Assembly: GCA_905233425.1 (NCBI GenBank)
Contig: CAJOEC010000011.1
Location: forward strand, 1 to 64,000
DNA from: an uncultured Prevotella sp.
GTDB lineage: Bacteria; Bacteroidota; Bacteroidia; Bacteroidales; Bacteroidaceae
Length of the DNA: 64,000 nt
Reading direction: 5' to 3'
Below the pieces are notes generated by a model that did not search any database, was not told the DNA's origin, and saw nothing but the letters and a program-made list of their open reading frames with translations. Shown in pieces: positions 43,653-51,577 of the stretch. Position numbers and translations under genes: made by a program. Every line of letters starts with the position of its first letter. Positions within the stretch are counted from its first letter, which is position 1.

Positions 43653-45563
43653 TCAAGTGTTCTCTTTTGGTATTTCCACGATGAACCGGCAACCCTGATG
43701 GTAGCTGTCGTCGTAGACGAGGCTGCCGCCGAGGGCCTTGACGTGGGTCTTGCAGAGGGGCAGACCGAGTCCGAGACCTTCGGCCAGGTCGTCGCCCTTG
43801 GTGAAAGGCTCGAAAATGAGTTCTTCGGCATTCTTCGGCAGTCCGGGGCCTATGTCCTCTACTATGAAGAGGACGGCGGTGTCGGTTTGGGAGACCTTTA
43901 GCGTGATGTGCTTTCCGTCGGAGAACTTGGCTGCGTTGTAGAGCAGTTCGCGGACGGTACGCATGAGGAAGAGTTGATTGGTGCGTATTTTGAAGTCGTC
44001 GGGCAGCTGGGTGGTGAATTGTATTGGCGAGATGTAGAATAGTTTCTCCGTGTAATCTATGCACTCCTTTGCAAACTGGTTGCATAGCACGTCTTCGCGC
44101 TGTTTGTAGCGTGAGGAGTCGGCCAGACCGACGTCGCTGCTGTCGTAGAGCATCAGTGTGTTGCGCTGCAGCAGCAGGGAGTTATGCTTTAGCGTGGTGG
44201 TGAGCTGGCTTATCTCAGCTTTTTTCCTGCTATTGATGTTGTTTCTCAGCACGGCGGTCAATGCTTCTATGGCGTTGAGCGGCGTGAGTATCTGTCGCGA
44301 CACGTTTTTAATGAATGTCTGTCTGCGCCGCGATGCTTCCTGTGCGCGTGTCAGTATGCGCTCTATCTCTGCGCTCTTGCTTTCGAGTTCTGCGTCGGTT
44401 TGTTTGGTTTCTTCGAGGTGGGCAATGATGGCCTGCTGCATCTTTCGGAATGCGTTCTGCAGTTTTCCCACGACGTCGTTGTGGTCGCTCAGTGGTATGA
44501 GTGTCTGGTAGTCGCCTTCGGCAATCTTCTTTGTGGCCTCCATCAGCTCATTGAGGTGTCCTATGCTGTGCTGTACGCCCCTGCGGATTATCCACACGAT
44601 GAGGAGGAGTCCGACGACGATGAAGACGATGAGTACGATGGTGAGGTGGTTGTAGTCGGCCAGCACGTCGTCGTCGTCGCAGACGAGTGCGATGCTCCAG
44701 CCGGTATCGGACACGGGCATGTAGGTGACATGGCAGAGACGGTCGTCGATGGTGACGTGGGTGGTGCCTTGCTTTCCGGTGGTCATGGCTCGTCCCAGCT
44801 CTATTATGTCGGGATGCTCCACGGAGTCGGTGGCGGTGAATATGGTTTTCTTGAAGAGCAGGCTGCTATTAGGATGGACGAGATAGCCCCCCGAGGGACC
44901 GAGAATCATGTAGTAGGAGCTTGGATAGGGGTGGTGGGTGGCGAGCACGGTCTCGCGCAGTCTCTGGAACGAGAAGTCTACGGTGACTATGCCCTCTATG
45001 CGATTGCTTTGTGGCCGCAGTGGCATGCAGTAGGAGCCTACGGCATCGTGGTGGTTGATGGTGCCCTCGTTGAAATCGCTGAAGGGATTGATCCAGCAGG
45101 GCCGTCCCATCTGCATGGGCTTCTTGTACCAGTTCTTTTCATAATACTCGAACTCTGGCTCAAGTACGGTGATGACCGTGTCTATGTCGCGGACGGAATA
45201 GACGGAGAAATTGTCGCCGTAGTCAGGGAACGAGTTAGGCTCTGCGGCTACGGAACAGCTGAGCACGCTGGGGTTCAGGCTGACGATGCGTTGTGCTATG
45301 GTCTTGAGCGAGTCGGGTGTGAAGTTTTCTTCCATCGCCCATACATTGGCCTTGGCAGCGGTCTCTATGGCGTTGATATGGTTGTCGACGAGTCGCTCTG
45401 TGGTGCGCAGAATTGTGCGGGACCGCTCTGCTGTCTCCCGTTCCAGCAGTTCGCGTGCATACTGATAGAACACGCCCAGCGACAGCACGAATAGTGGTAC
45501 TGCCAGTATGAGGATGGTTCTGCTGAGGCGTTTTGAAAAAGTGCGGCGTACTTCTTTACTCAT
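43653..45563 (-). CDS. Cache-HAMP sensor histidine kinase-like protein lacking the phospho-accepting His
   Basis: Order: transmembrane helix (~12-34), extracytoplasmic dCache-like sensor (~35-300, with NWYKKPMQMGRPCWINPF and GYLVHPNSS motifs), second helix (~305-330), HAMP (~330-383), coiled coil, DHp-like region, and a CA ATPase domain (~505-633). The CA domain has an intact N box (ELLYNAAKFSDG), G1 (VEDIGPGLP) and G2 (GLGLGLPLCK). In the DHp box the expected S-H-E reads VSRQILTPLNAI, so the acceptor His is Arg423 (codon cga). It may bind ATP but cannot autophosphorylate at the usual site. It is the last gene of a four-gene Cache operon; no response regulator is nearby. Confidence 0.88.
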   Translation of the reverse strand: MSKEVRRTFSKRLSRTILILAVPLFVLSLGVFYQYARELLERETAERSRTILRTTERLVDNHINAIETAAKANVWAMEENFTPDSLKTIAQRIVSLNPSVLSCSVAAEPNSFPDYGDNFSVYSVRDIDTVITVLEPEFEYYEKNWYKKPMQMGRPCWINPFSDFNEGTINHHDAVGSYCMPLRPQSNRIEGIVTVDFSFQRLRETVLATHHPYPSSYYMILGPSGGYLVHPNSSLLFKKTIFTATDSVEHPDIIELGRAMTTGKQGTTHVTIDDRLCHVTYMPVSDTGWSIALVCDDDDVLADYNHLTIVLIVFIVVGLLLIVWIIRRGVQHSIGHLNELMEATKKIAEGDYQTLIPLSDHNDVVGKLQNAFRKMQQAIIAHLEETKQTDAELESKSAEIERILTRAQEASRRRQTFIKNVSRQILTPLNAIEALTAVLRNNINSRKKAEISQLTTTLKHNSLLLQRNTLMLYDSSDVGLADSSRYKQREDVLCNQFAKECIDYTEKLFYISPIQFTTQLPDDFKIRTNQLFLMRTVRELLYNAAKFSDGKHITLKVSQTDTAVLFIVEDIGPGLPKNAEELIFEPFTKGDDLAEGLGLGLPLCKTHVKALGGSLVYDDSYHQGCRFIVEIPKENT

Positions 45564-45567
45564 GGTG

Positions 45568-47037
45568 TTATTCTTTTCCTTCGAATTTGTGGCTGAGCAG
45601 TTCGAGGATGGTCTCGCTCTGCTGCTTGATGTTGTCTATCTCGCGGTTGGCTTCCTCCGGCGTGATGTCGTCGTAGTGGTCGCACAGCCTTGTCACGCTG
45701 TCGCCCACGGCCTTTGCCGGGCCTATCATGCGGTTGGTCACGTTGTGGAGCAGAGTTCTTTTCACCTCGTCGGCGGCCTCTATCTCCTTGAGTTTCTTTT
45801 CCAGCTCTTCATGTCGCTCTCTGAGCGTCTCCCTCTGTGCATCCTGCTTGGCAATGTCGGCGGCCAGCGCTTTCTGCATCAAAGCGAAGTGCTGCTGGAA
45901 TGTGCCCACCTCGTCGTCTCTCTTAGTCTTAGGTATTGTCTCGTCGTAGTGTCCTTCACCTATCCTTTCAGCACTCTCTGTCAGATAGGCCAAGGGCTTC
46001 ATCTGTCCCCTTATAGCCTTCCTACAGAGTATGTAGAAGACGAGCAGCGCTATGCCCACGATGCCCATGACATGAAAGACGAGATGGTTGTATTCGCCGA
46101 AGATGTCCTCTTTCGGATAGATGGTTGCGATGCTCCAGTTCATTCCTGCCATCTTCCTTCCCCTGACCGAATTGCGGACGAAGGGCTTGTAGAACAGATA
46201 CCAGCGGAAGTCGTTCATCAGGAACGACATGTTTCCCTCTTCGCCCTTCAGCATGGCCTTGGCTGCCTCCATTGCCGACGGGCTTGCCGCCACCTCGGGC
46301 TGGTCGAACACCTTCTGTCCGGCCAGCAACTCGTGGTTGGGGTGGATGATGTAGCTGCCGTCTTTCGCCAGCAATATGCTGTAGCTGTTGGGCGACGGCT
46401 TAGCCTCGAGCACTATCTGCGACAGCAGGCTGATGGACAGCCCTACGCCAATGACACCAACACACTCTCCGATCTTGTCCCTGATGGGCAGGCTGAAAGC
46501 GATGATGGGCTCGGCACGGTAGGCACGGTTATGCTCTGGCGGAATCCATGCAGGACTCTCTGTTGCCATCGTCTCGCTATACCATGTCTGCTGCATGTAG
46601 GGAATGTTGTCACTTTCCCTCGACACGATAAGTTCGGGCGAATTATACTTCTTGCGGTGCACGTAGGTCATCCACGGCTTGCCCTCCTCATAGTAGCCGG
46701 GCTCCATTGCTATGGCGCAGCCCACGATATCCTCGTTACACTCTACCAGTTTACGGCAATAGTGGGCCAGGGTATCCGGCTCGTCGAGATGCTCCAGTAG
46801 CCTGTAGTAGAAGTTGCCCGTCGTCTGCTCTATCGTCAGCAGGATGTTGTCCACATGCTGTACTGTGGTCTCCAGTCGCTCCTCAGCGTCATTCTTCTGC
46901 TCCTCGACCAGCGCTTTGCGCGTGAAGAAGAACAGCACGCCCAGCGACACGCCCAGCAGCATCACCACCTCAATGACCACCAGCGCATTCAGATGAATGG
47001 CCGGTGTCGAGAAAATGCGTTTCACTATCTTTTGCAT
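45568..47037 (-). CDS. Cache-HAMP membrane sensor with vestigial DHp and no ATPase domain
   Basis: The ORF track runs to 47580, but that extends over the next gene in another frame; the real start is ATG 47037 (MQKIVKRIF), which overlaps the upstream gene by 13 bp. Layout: transmembrane helix (~18-42), dCache-like sensor (to ~305; ESDNIPYMQQTWYSETM, VIGVGLSISLL, DGSYIIHPN), second helix (~312-335), HAMP (~335-390), then a coiled coil and a short DHp-like helix pair. The box LLHNVTNRMIGP has Asn435 where the kinase His should be, and the protein stops ~55 residues later without a CA domain. It may signal through heteromer formation with its neighbours. Confidence 0.85.
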   Translation of the reverse strand: MQKIVKRIFSTPAIHLNALVVIEVVMLLGVSLGVLFFFTRKALVEEQKNDAEERLETTVQHVDNILLTIEQTTGNFYYRLLEHLDEPDTLAHYCRKLVECNEDIVGCAIAMEPGYYEEGKPWMTYVHRKKYNSPELIVSRESDNIPYMQQTWYSETMATESPAWIPPEHNRAYRAEPIIAFSLPIRDKIGECVGVIGVGLSISLLSQIVLEAKPSPNSYSILLAKDGSYIIHPNHELLAGQKVFDQPEVAASPSAMEAAKAMLKGEEGNMSFLMNDFRWYLFYKPFVRNSVRGRKMAGMNWSIATIYPKEDIFGEYNHLVFHVMGIVGIALLVFYILCRKAIRGQMKPLAYLTESAERIGEGHYDETIPKTKRDDEVGTFQQHFALMQKALAADIAKQDAQRETLRERHEELEKKLKEIEAADEVKRTLLHNVTNRMIGPAKAVGDSVTRLCDHYDDITPEEANREIDNIKQQSETILELLSHKFEGKE

Positions 47038-48023
47038 ACAATCCACACGGTTAATACGCCAACCACCACCAGTACTAAAAGTACAATGGCTATCGGCAAT
47101 ATGTGTTTGACAATATCTTTTTGGGGCACTATAACAGCCACCGACCAGTCGATGTATTCTATGGGTCCGTAATAGACAGTACATTCTTCGCCGTCTATTT
47201 CCATGTTGGTCACCACACCGCTCTTCCCGTGCTTCAGGTCTTTCAGCAGCCCCTCGTCCTTCAGCGTCAGCTCCTTCTCGTCGGGATGGGCTATGCATTC
47301 TCCGTCGTTGTTGAGTATCACCGTGTAGAAGTTCAGGTCGGTGAGCACGAGATACTTGTTGAGCACCTTGTTGCTCTTGCTGCTCTCGTCGACCCACTTC
47401 AGTTCCTTGGCCAGCCACTCGAACTTCATGTCGGCACCGCAGACGCAGGCCAGGTCGCCCTTGCTGTCGAACAGAGGTTTCACAAACGTGCTGTAGTGCC
47501 CGCTCAAGCTCGTCCCGTCGTAATAGTAGTAGGGTTCGCTCCAGAAGCTCGCGCTGCTCTCCTTCGCCTTCACGTACCATGGCGACTTGGTGTAGTTATG
47601 ACGGGCGGAACCCACCTGCCTGTAGTCGAATCCGCCGTACTCAGGTTGAAAGATGTAGGGTTCGAACCACGTGCCCTTTTCGGGGTAATAGTCGGGCACG
47701 AAGGCGGCGAAATATCCCCTCACGTCGAGGTTCAGGTTGGCCTTGCTCTTTAGCGCGGCCACCACCCCTTCCGGGTCGTTCAGGTTACGGCTCACCTCGT
47801 CGAAAATGTTGTTGGCGTTCATCTCGGCCCCGCGAATTATTTTCGCCACCTTCTCGGCCGACACGTTCTTCACGCCCATATACCTGGCATGGGCACCAGC
47901 CAGAGCAACCTGGTAGCAAGCATAGAGTGACGCGGCGGCCATGACTGTCAGTACCACCAGTACGGTGAGAACCACCGGGCGGCGTTTTGTTCTCGATTCA
48001 GTATTCTTTGTGTTTTCTTCCAT
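47025..48023 (-). CDS. Cache-domain membrane protein without cytoplasmic output
   Basis: N-terminal basic tail, transmembrane helix (~17-40), dCache-like extracytoplasmic domain (~41-305; ARHNYTKSPWYVKAKES, GADMKFEWLAKEL, YTVILNNDGECIAHPDE) and a C-terminal helix (~308-330) ending in CKR. There is no HAMP, kinase or other output domain. It ends 13 bp inside the next gene, and the gene before ends 8 bp upstream of its start, so it belongs to the same operon. A ligand-binding subunit working by lateral contact with the HAMP-containing neighbours is a reasonable inference. Confidence 0.85.
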   Translation of the reverse strand: MEENTKNTESRTKRRPVVLTVLVVLTVMAAASLYACYQVALAGAHARYMGVKNVSAEKVAKIIRGAEMNANNIFDEVSRNLNDPEGVVAALKSKANLNLDVRGYFAAFVPDYYPEKGTWFEPYIFQPEYGGFDYRQVGSARHNYTKSPWYVKAKESSASFWSEPYYYYDGTSLSGHYSTFVKPLFDSKGDLACVCGADMKFEWLAKELKWVDESSKSNKVLNKYLVLTDLNFYTVILNNDGECIAHPDEKELTLKDEGLLKDLKHGKSGVVTNMEIDGEECTVYYGPIEYIDWSVAVIVPQKDIVKHILPIAIVLLVLVVVGVLTVWIVCKR

Positions 48024-48031
48024 TGTCAGTT

Positions 48032-49252
48032 TTATTTAATCATTATTTTTTCAGACAGGTTAAATTGCATTTTCTGAATGGAGTTGCGAAGATCGGCAAG
48101 CTCATCGTTGTGAGAGGTCTCAGGCAGCGGCGTGTCGTACTTCCCTTGCGCTATGTCGTCGGTAACGTGGACGAGCTGCTTTATCGGCTCCGTCGCGTTC
48201 CTAATATAATAATATGTGACAAGGACAATCAGCAGGATGGCCAGGAGGATGATGACCAGTACGGTTACGGCATTGAGATAGCTCAGTATGTCGATAGCGC
48301 GGCACGGCACCACCGTCACCAATATCCATTGAGTGTATTTCACGGGCGTGTAGAACACGTAGCATTCCTCGCCATTGACAAGGAAGCGTTCCAGGCTTTT
48401 TTGCACAGACTCGTCGGCATCAGCAACCTTAATCCTGTTTATCAGCTGCTCCGCGTCGCTACTGCCAGCCCCCTCTAACTGTGTGAAGAAATTGTCCTTG
48501 ATAATCTTGTTTTCGTCAGAGTTCGTCATGAAAGTGCCGTCGTGGTTGATGATAAAGCTCTGCGACTTCATTTCAAACAAACTGGCCATCATCATGGTGT
48601 TTTTGTTGATGGTGGAGTCGGTCTCGCTGAGTTTGTTTGTCAGCCAGTCTAACGACATGTCGGCCCCCATTACGGCCACCACCTTTCCCGCCAAGTCGTG
48701 AATGGGCACCATATAGGCCGACAATGCTGTGTTTTCGTCGTATGTGTCATAGAAAGGGTCGCTCCACCTCGCTGAGTCGCTTTCCACCACGTCTTTGAAC
48801 CAGTCGGCCTGCAGATAGTCCAGGTCAGCATCGCCCAAGTCTTGCGAATTGACCACATTGGGATTGGCCGCGTTCCGCCACGCGAAAGGACAGAAGTGGT
48901 GTTGTTTCTCCGGGTAGTAGTAGTCTTCAATGAAACTGATGCCGCAACTGCGCACACGCGTGCCGCTCTTCACAATGCGCTCCATAATCTGCTTATAGCC
49001 GTCGGGCTTGTCGAGCGAGTGCTCCAGATAGTAGATGTTGTTCGTAGCGGCGACATAAACGTCGGAAATGACTCGGCGGGTGTACTCTTTTGTGATGAGC
49101 ATCTTGTTATAATAGATTTCGGAATAGAACTGGCGTGTGGCCTCTGTCTCGAAATGAAGTATAACATACGAAAGCCCAAGGACGACAAACAACGTCCAGA
49201 TCAGAATTCTTTTCGTCAGTCTGCGAGCCAGTGTTTTTGTTTTCTTTTCCAT
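48032..49252 (-). CDS. Cache-HAMP membrane sensor without kinase domain
   Basis: Transmembrane helix (~13-33), dCache-like domain (~34-315; GDADLDYLQADWFKDVVESDSARWSDPFYD, VAVMGADMSLDWLTNKLS, SFIINHDGTFMTN), second helix (~320-345) and a HAMP domain (~345-397; NATEPIKQLVHVTDDIAQGKYDTPLP), ending about 10 residues after HAMP. No catalytic module is present. It is the first gene of the Cache operon, with the next start 8 bp downstream. Upstream lies the 331-bp gene-free segment 49253-49583 holding copy B of the composite hairpin repeat; no clear promoter was found there. Confidence 0.87.
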   Translation of the reverse strand: MEKKTKTLARRLTKRILIWTLFVVLGLSYVILHFETEATRQFYSEIYYNKMLITKEYTRRVISDVYVAATNNIYYLEHSLDKPDGYKQIMERIVKSGTRVRSCGISFIEDYYYPEKQHHFCPFAWRNAANPNVVNSQDLGDADLDYLQADWFKDVVESDSARWSDPFYDTYDENTALSAYMVPIHDLAGKVVAVMGADMSLDWLTNKLSETDSTINKNTMMMASLFEMKSQSFIINHDGTFMTNSDENKIIKDNFFTQLEGAGSSDAEQLINRIKVADADESVQKSLERFLVNGEECYVFYTPVKYTQWILVTVVPCRAIDILSYLNAVTVLVIILLAILLIVLVTYYYIRNATEPIKQLVHVTDDIAQGKYDTPLPETSHNDELADLRNSIQKMQFNLSEKIMIK

Positions 49253-49310
49253 CGGTTTTCAGATATTAACTTAGTGATGATAAAAAAACTTGGTAGGATT
49301 TTGTGTGCTC

Positions 49311-49544
49311 GACCACGCCCCGAAGGGGGCAATGAGCTATCAGCCCAGGGCAGCGCCCTGGGTAGTCATGAGTGCACAGCCCCCGCCCTGTAGGGGCAAA
49401 AGAATGAGTAGGAGGCGTCGCCTCCGTCCAAGGCTTTTGCCCTTTCAGGGCGATGATAACCCTGTCTTCATACCCAGGGCGATGCCCTGGGCTATTAGCT
49501 TTCTGGCCTTTCAGGCCGACTATCGGATACATACGGATAATCAT
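49311..49544. repeat. Composite multi-hairpin repeat, copy B (extended)
   Basis: The 139-bp core (49406-49544) matches copy A at 35446-35583 in the same order and orientation (gagtaggaggcgtcgcctcc, ccctttcaggg, cccagggcgatgccctggg, ggcctttcaggcc). Another ~95 bp upstream adds more inverted repeats (gccccgaagggggc, cccagggcagcgccctggg). This lies between the TPR sensor gene and the Cache operon, so the transcript could form a large folded barrier. Confidence 0.88.
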
Positions 49545-49583
49545 TTTTAGTTTTACTGATTCGGGTATATGCGGAAGAATCGT

Positions 49584-51197
49584 TTAATCATTTACCTCCT
49601 TTGCACCTTTCGGAATCTCAAATATGAACTTGGCACCGTCGGCGTATTCGTAATCGCGCCATATCCGGCCATGCAGCAGGCGGCTGATGCTCTGGCAGAT
49701 GTTGAGGCTCATACTGGTATAACGGGCGGCTTTGTCCTCGCCAGCTTTTTTGTCGTTTGTGCTGTCGCCAGACTTCATGCTCGTGTCTGTTATCGTGAAG
49801 AGGACAGCATCTCGTGTCTCTTCGCACAATAGCCTGACAAAGCCTTTCGTAGTGTAGCGGGCAGAATCGTTGAGAATCTTTGTGAGCAGTTTCCTCAACG
49901 CATCGGAGTTGGTCATTATCTCGAAATCGTCGGGCAGCTTGGTTTGGAAAATGGCGGTGACATCGCGGTTGCATTGGTTCTGAGTGACGTTTGCCAGATG
50001 GTCGCCAAGTTTGTTCACCTTAACAGGCGTGTCGAGCGGCAACTCAGTCTTACTCTCGTAGAACGACAGCTCGTTAAGGTCTTCGAGGGCTCTTTCAGCA
50101 TCCTTTTTACTGTAGTTAAGCATTCGGTTGTCGTGCTTCAACACACGTACAATCTTGTGTCGTTGATAGATTAAGAACAGCAGCACCAGTATCAGGACAA
50201 TGCCCAACGCGAAATAGAAGCGATAGCGCAGCTGGCTGTTCTGGTGGGTCAGCAGCTCCTGCTCCAGTCGCAGACGGTCGTTGTTCATGCGCAGATAAAT
50301 GCTGGCCACATCGTTTTCGTGCGATGCACGTGCAATGGAGTCGGAGATACGCTTGTATTCCACCATATACTCGTATGCCTTCTCGTTGTCGCCCAGACGG
50401 TGGTAAATGAGGGCCTTCCGCTCGGCACAGCTGTCGGCAGAAAGACGGTCTACCAGCATGAGAGCCTGCTTGTAGTCGGCATTGATGATGTAATAGTTAA
50501 GCTCTGTATACAGGTTTATCGACTTGATGCCGTCGGTCTGCGAAAGCCTTTTCATCTCCTCATAAACATGGTTGAATTCCTCCACATTCCCCTCGTTGAA
50601 GGCCACGATACTCAGGCGGTACAATGTCCTGCCCTTATGATGTGGCGTCACGTTTGGCTCGGCCAACAACTGGTATCCGTATTTCTTTGCCATCTCTACG
50701 TCACCACGCATATAGGCAATCTTCATCAGCTCGCGCAAGTCCTCGGCGGCACTCTCGTTGGGGAAATGGCGGCGGCGGAAGTCGGAAGCCTCGAGAAAAG
50801 CTTTCTGGGCAGCATCGTAGTCCTGTTGCTGCATAAGAATCATCGCATTGGTATGCAGGGCAGCATACTCGCCATAGATGCTGCCATCTTGTCGGGCATA
50901 GTCTATCATTTCCTTGGCAATGTCAAGGGCCTCTTTATAATACTGGTGAGTGGCCTCGTAGATACCCTGATTGCCCCATGCCCTATAGAAAAAACGTTCT
51001 TCGCCAGCCTCCTTACTGGCCTCTTTCAGCTTTTTAGCGACACGGGTGAATGATTCTCTATCATTGGTGTCCATATACCTAAGCATCTCTGCCTCGAGGC
51101 TAATGAGTTCATCGTTTGCGGCGGCACGCAAATTTGCCGCGCAAAACATGCAGAACAGTAGCGCAAATAGCTTCAAGTATTTCTTTAAATGCAACAT
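49584..51197 (-). CDS. TPR sensor with transmembrane helix and degenerate histidine-kinase ATPase domain
   Basis: The start is placed at ATG 51197 (MLHLKKYLKLFALLFCMFC), since a well-formed promoter lies within the longer ORF. Signal peptide, then TPR helices (~20-325), a membrane helix (~330-350, FYFALGIVLILVLLFLIYQ), a coiled coil and a CA-like domain (~400-535). That domain shares LPDDFEI.TN with the HK at 43653, and has an N-box-like KILNDSARYT. However, G1 is ITDTSMKSG rather than DxGxG, and G2 is SMSLNICQ rather than GLGLxI. No DHp His box precedes it. ATP binding is therefore doubtful. This is a Bacteroidetes-style TPR sensor kinase that appears catalytically dead. Confidence 0.85.
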   Translation of the reverse strand: MLHLKKYLKLFALLFCMFCAANLRAAANDELISLEAEMLRYMDTNDRESFTRVAKKLKEASKEAGEERFFYRAWGNQGIYEATHQYYKEALDIAKEMIDYARQDGSIYGEYAALHTNAMILMQQQDYDAAQKAFLEASDFRRRHFPNESAAEDLRELMKIAYMRGDVEMAKKYGYQLLAEPNVTPHHKGRTLYRLSIVAFNEGNVEEFNHVYEEMKRLSQTDGIKSINLYTELNYYIINADYKQALMLVDRLSADSCAERKALIYHRLGDNEKAYEYMVEYKRISDSIARASHENDVASIYLRMNNDRLRLEQELLTHQNSQLRYRFYFALGIVLILVLLFLIYQRHKIVRVLKHDNRMLNYSKKDAERALEDLNELSFYESKTELPLDTPVKVNKLGDHLANVTQNQCNRDVTAIFQTKLPDDFEIMTNSDALRKLLTKILNDSARYTTKGFVRLLCEETRDAVLFTITDTSMKSGDSTNDKKAGEDKAARYTSMSLNICQSISRLLHGRIWRDYEYADGAKFIFEIPKGAKEVND

Positions 51198-51226
51198 GAT
51201 TGATAACAGTGCGTTAAAACTGACTG

Positions 51227-51258
51227 CAAAATTATACAATTATTCCGAAAGCACCAAA
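51227..51258 (-). promoter_or_regulatory. Promoter of the TPR sensor gene
   Basis: Minus-strand TTTG (51255-51258) and TAATTTTG (51227-51234) with 20-bp spacing: a near-consensus Bacteroidota promoter. It fixes the start codon at 51197. It lies in the 380-bp divergent spacer 51198-51577. Confidence 0.75.
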
Positions 51259-51381
51259 CGGAAAGTGAAAAATATTGGAAAGTAGGCGAAAAGTATGCCG
51301 TGTCATGGTTAAAACCTGTTAAATTACGGCATTCCTGCATCTTTTTTTGCTGAAAGAGGGTAGAATCTGTCAGAAAATGTC

Positions 51382-51389
51382 TACTTTTG
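51382..51389 (+). promoter_or_regulatory. -7 promoter element of the exopolysaccharide operon
   Basis: TACTTTTG about 190 bp upstream of the UpxY-like gene, giving a long 5' leader as expected for antiterminator-controlled capsule loci. The -33 element is not clear. Confidence 0.5.
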
Positions 51390-51420
51390 TACACGATTAA
51401 CCATCTGACACGAAAAGGGG

Positions 51421-51564
51421 ATGGAAAACAGGTTGAAAGTTGGCCGAATGTGCCTCCCAAACGGCAGTCACGGAATCTCGGTAGGCCTAAAAAGCCTCTT
51501 GGCGACAAACAACCATCTGAAAAACAATTACTTGGCTTGCACAGCATTAGGAATGTGCAAGTAA
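51421..51564 (+). CDS. Possible 47-codon leader ORF upstream of the UpxY-like gene
   Basis: ATG...TAA open frame (MENRLKVGRMCLPNGSHGIS...LACTALGMCK) in the 5' leader, ending 13 bp before the antiterminator start. It is basic with three Cys and has no recognised homology. It may be a translated leader peptide that couples translation to antitermination, or chance. Confidence 0.25.
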   Translation: MENRLKVGRMCLPNGSHGISVGLKSLLATNNHLKNNYLACTALGMCK

Positions 51565-51577
51565 GAAATCTGTTTGT

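Noticed and set aside
43599-43901. 100-aa plus-strand ORF at the end of the Cache operon
   Set aside because: It overlaps the conserved CA domain of the 43653 gene on the opposite strand and contains the terminator stem.
44400-46800. Long plus-strand ORFs (364 and 430 aa) opposite the Cache-sensor genes
   Set aside because: They are antisense shadows of 43653-47037, where the minus-strand frames have clear Cache, HAMP and kinase motifs and tight operon spacing. The plus-strand translations show no domain.
47038-47580. N-terminal extension of the Cache-HAMP gene in the ORF track
   Set aside because: The extension runs over the 47025-48023 gene in another frame, and its sequence lacks Cache features. 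ATG 47037 starts a normal membrane helix.
49266-49544. Minus-strand ORF (92 aa), similar to that at 35435-35638
   Set aside because: Both ORFs lie on the composite multi-hairpin repeat; their similarity is explained by the DNA repeat. No promoter or ribosome-binding site was seen.
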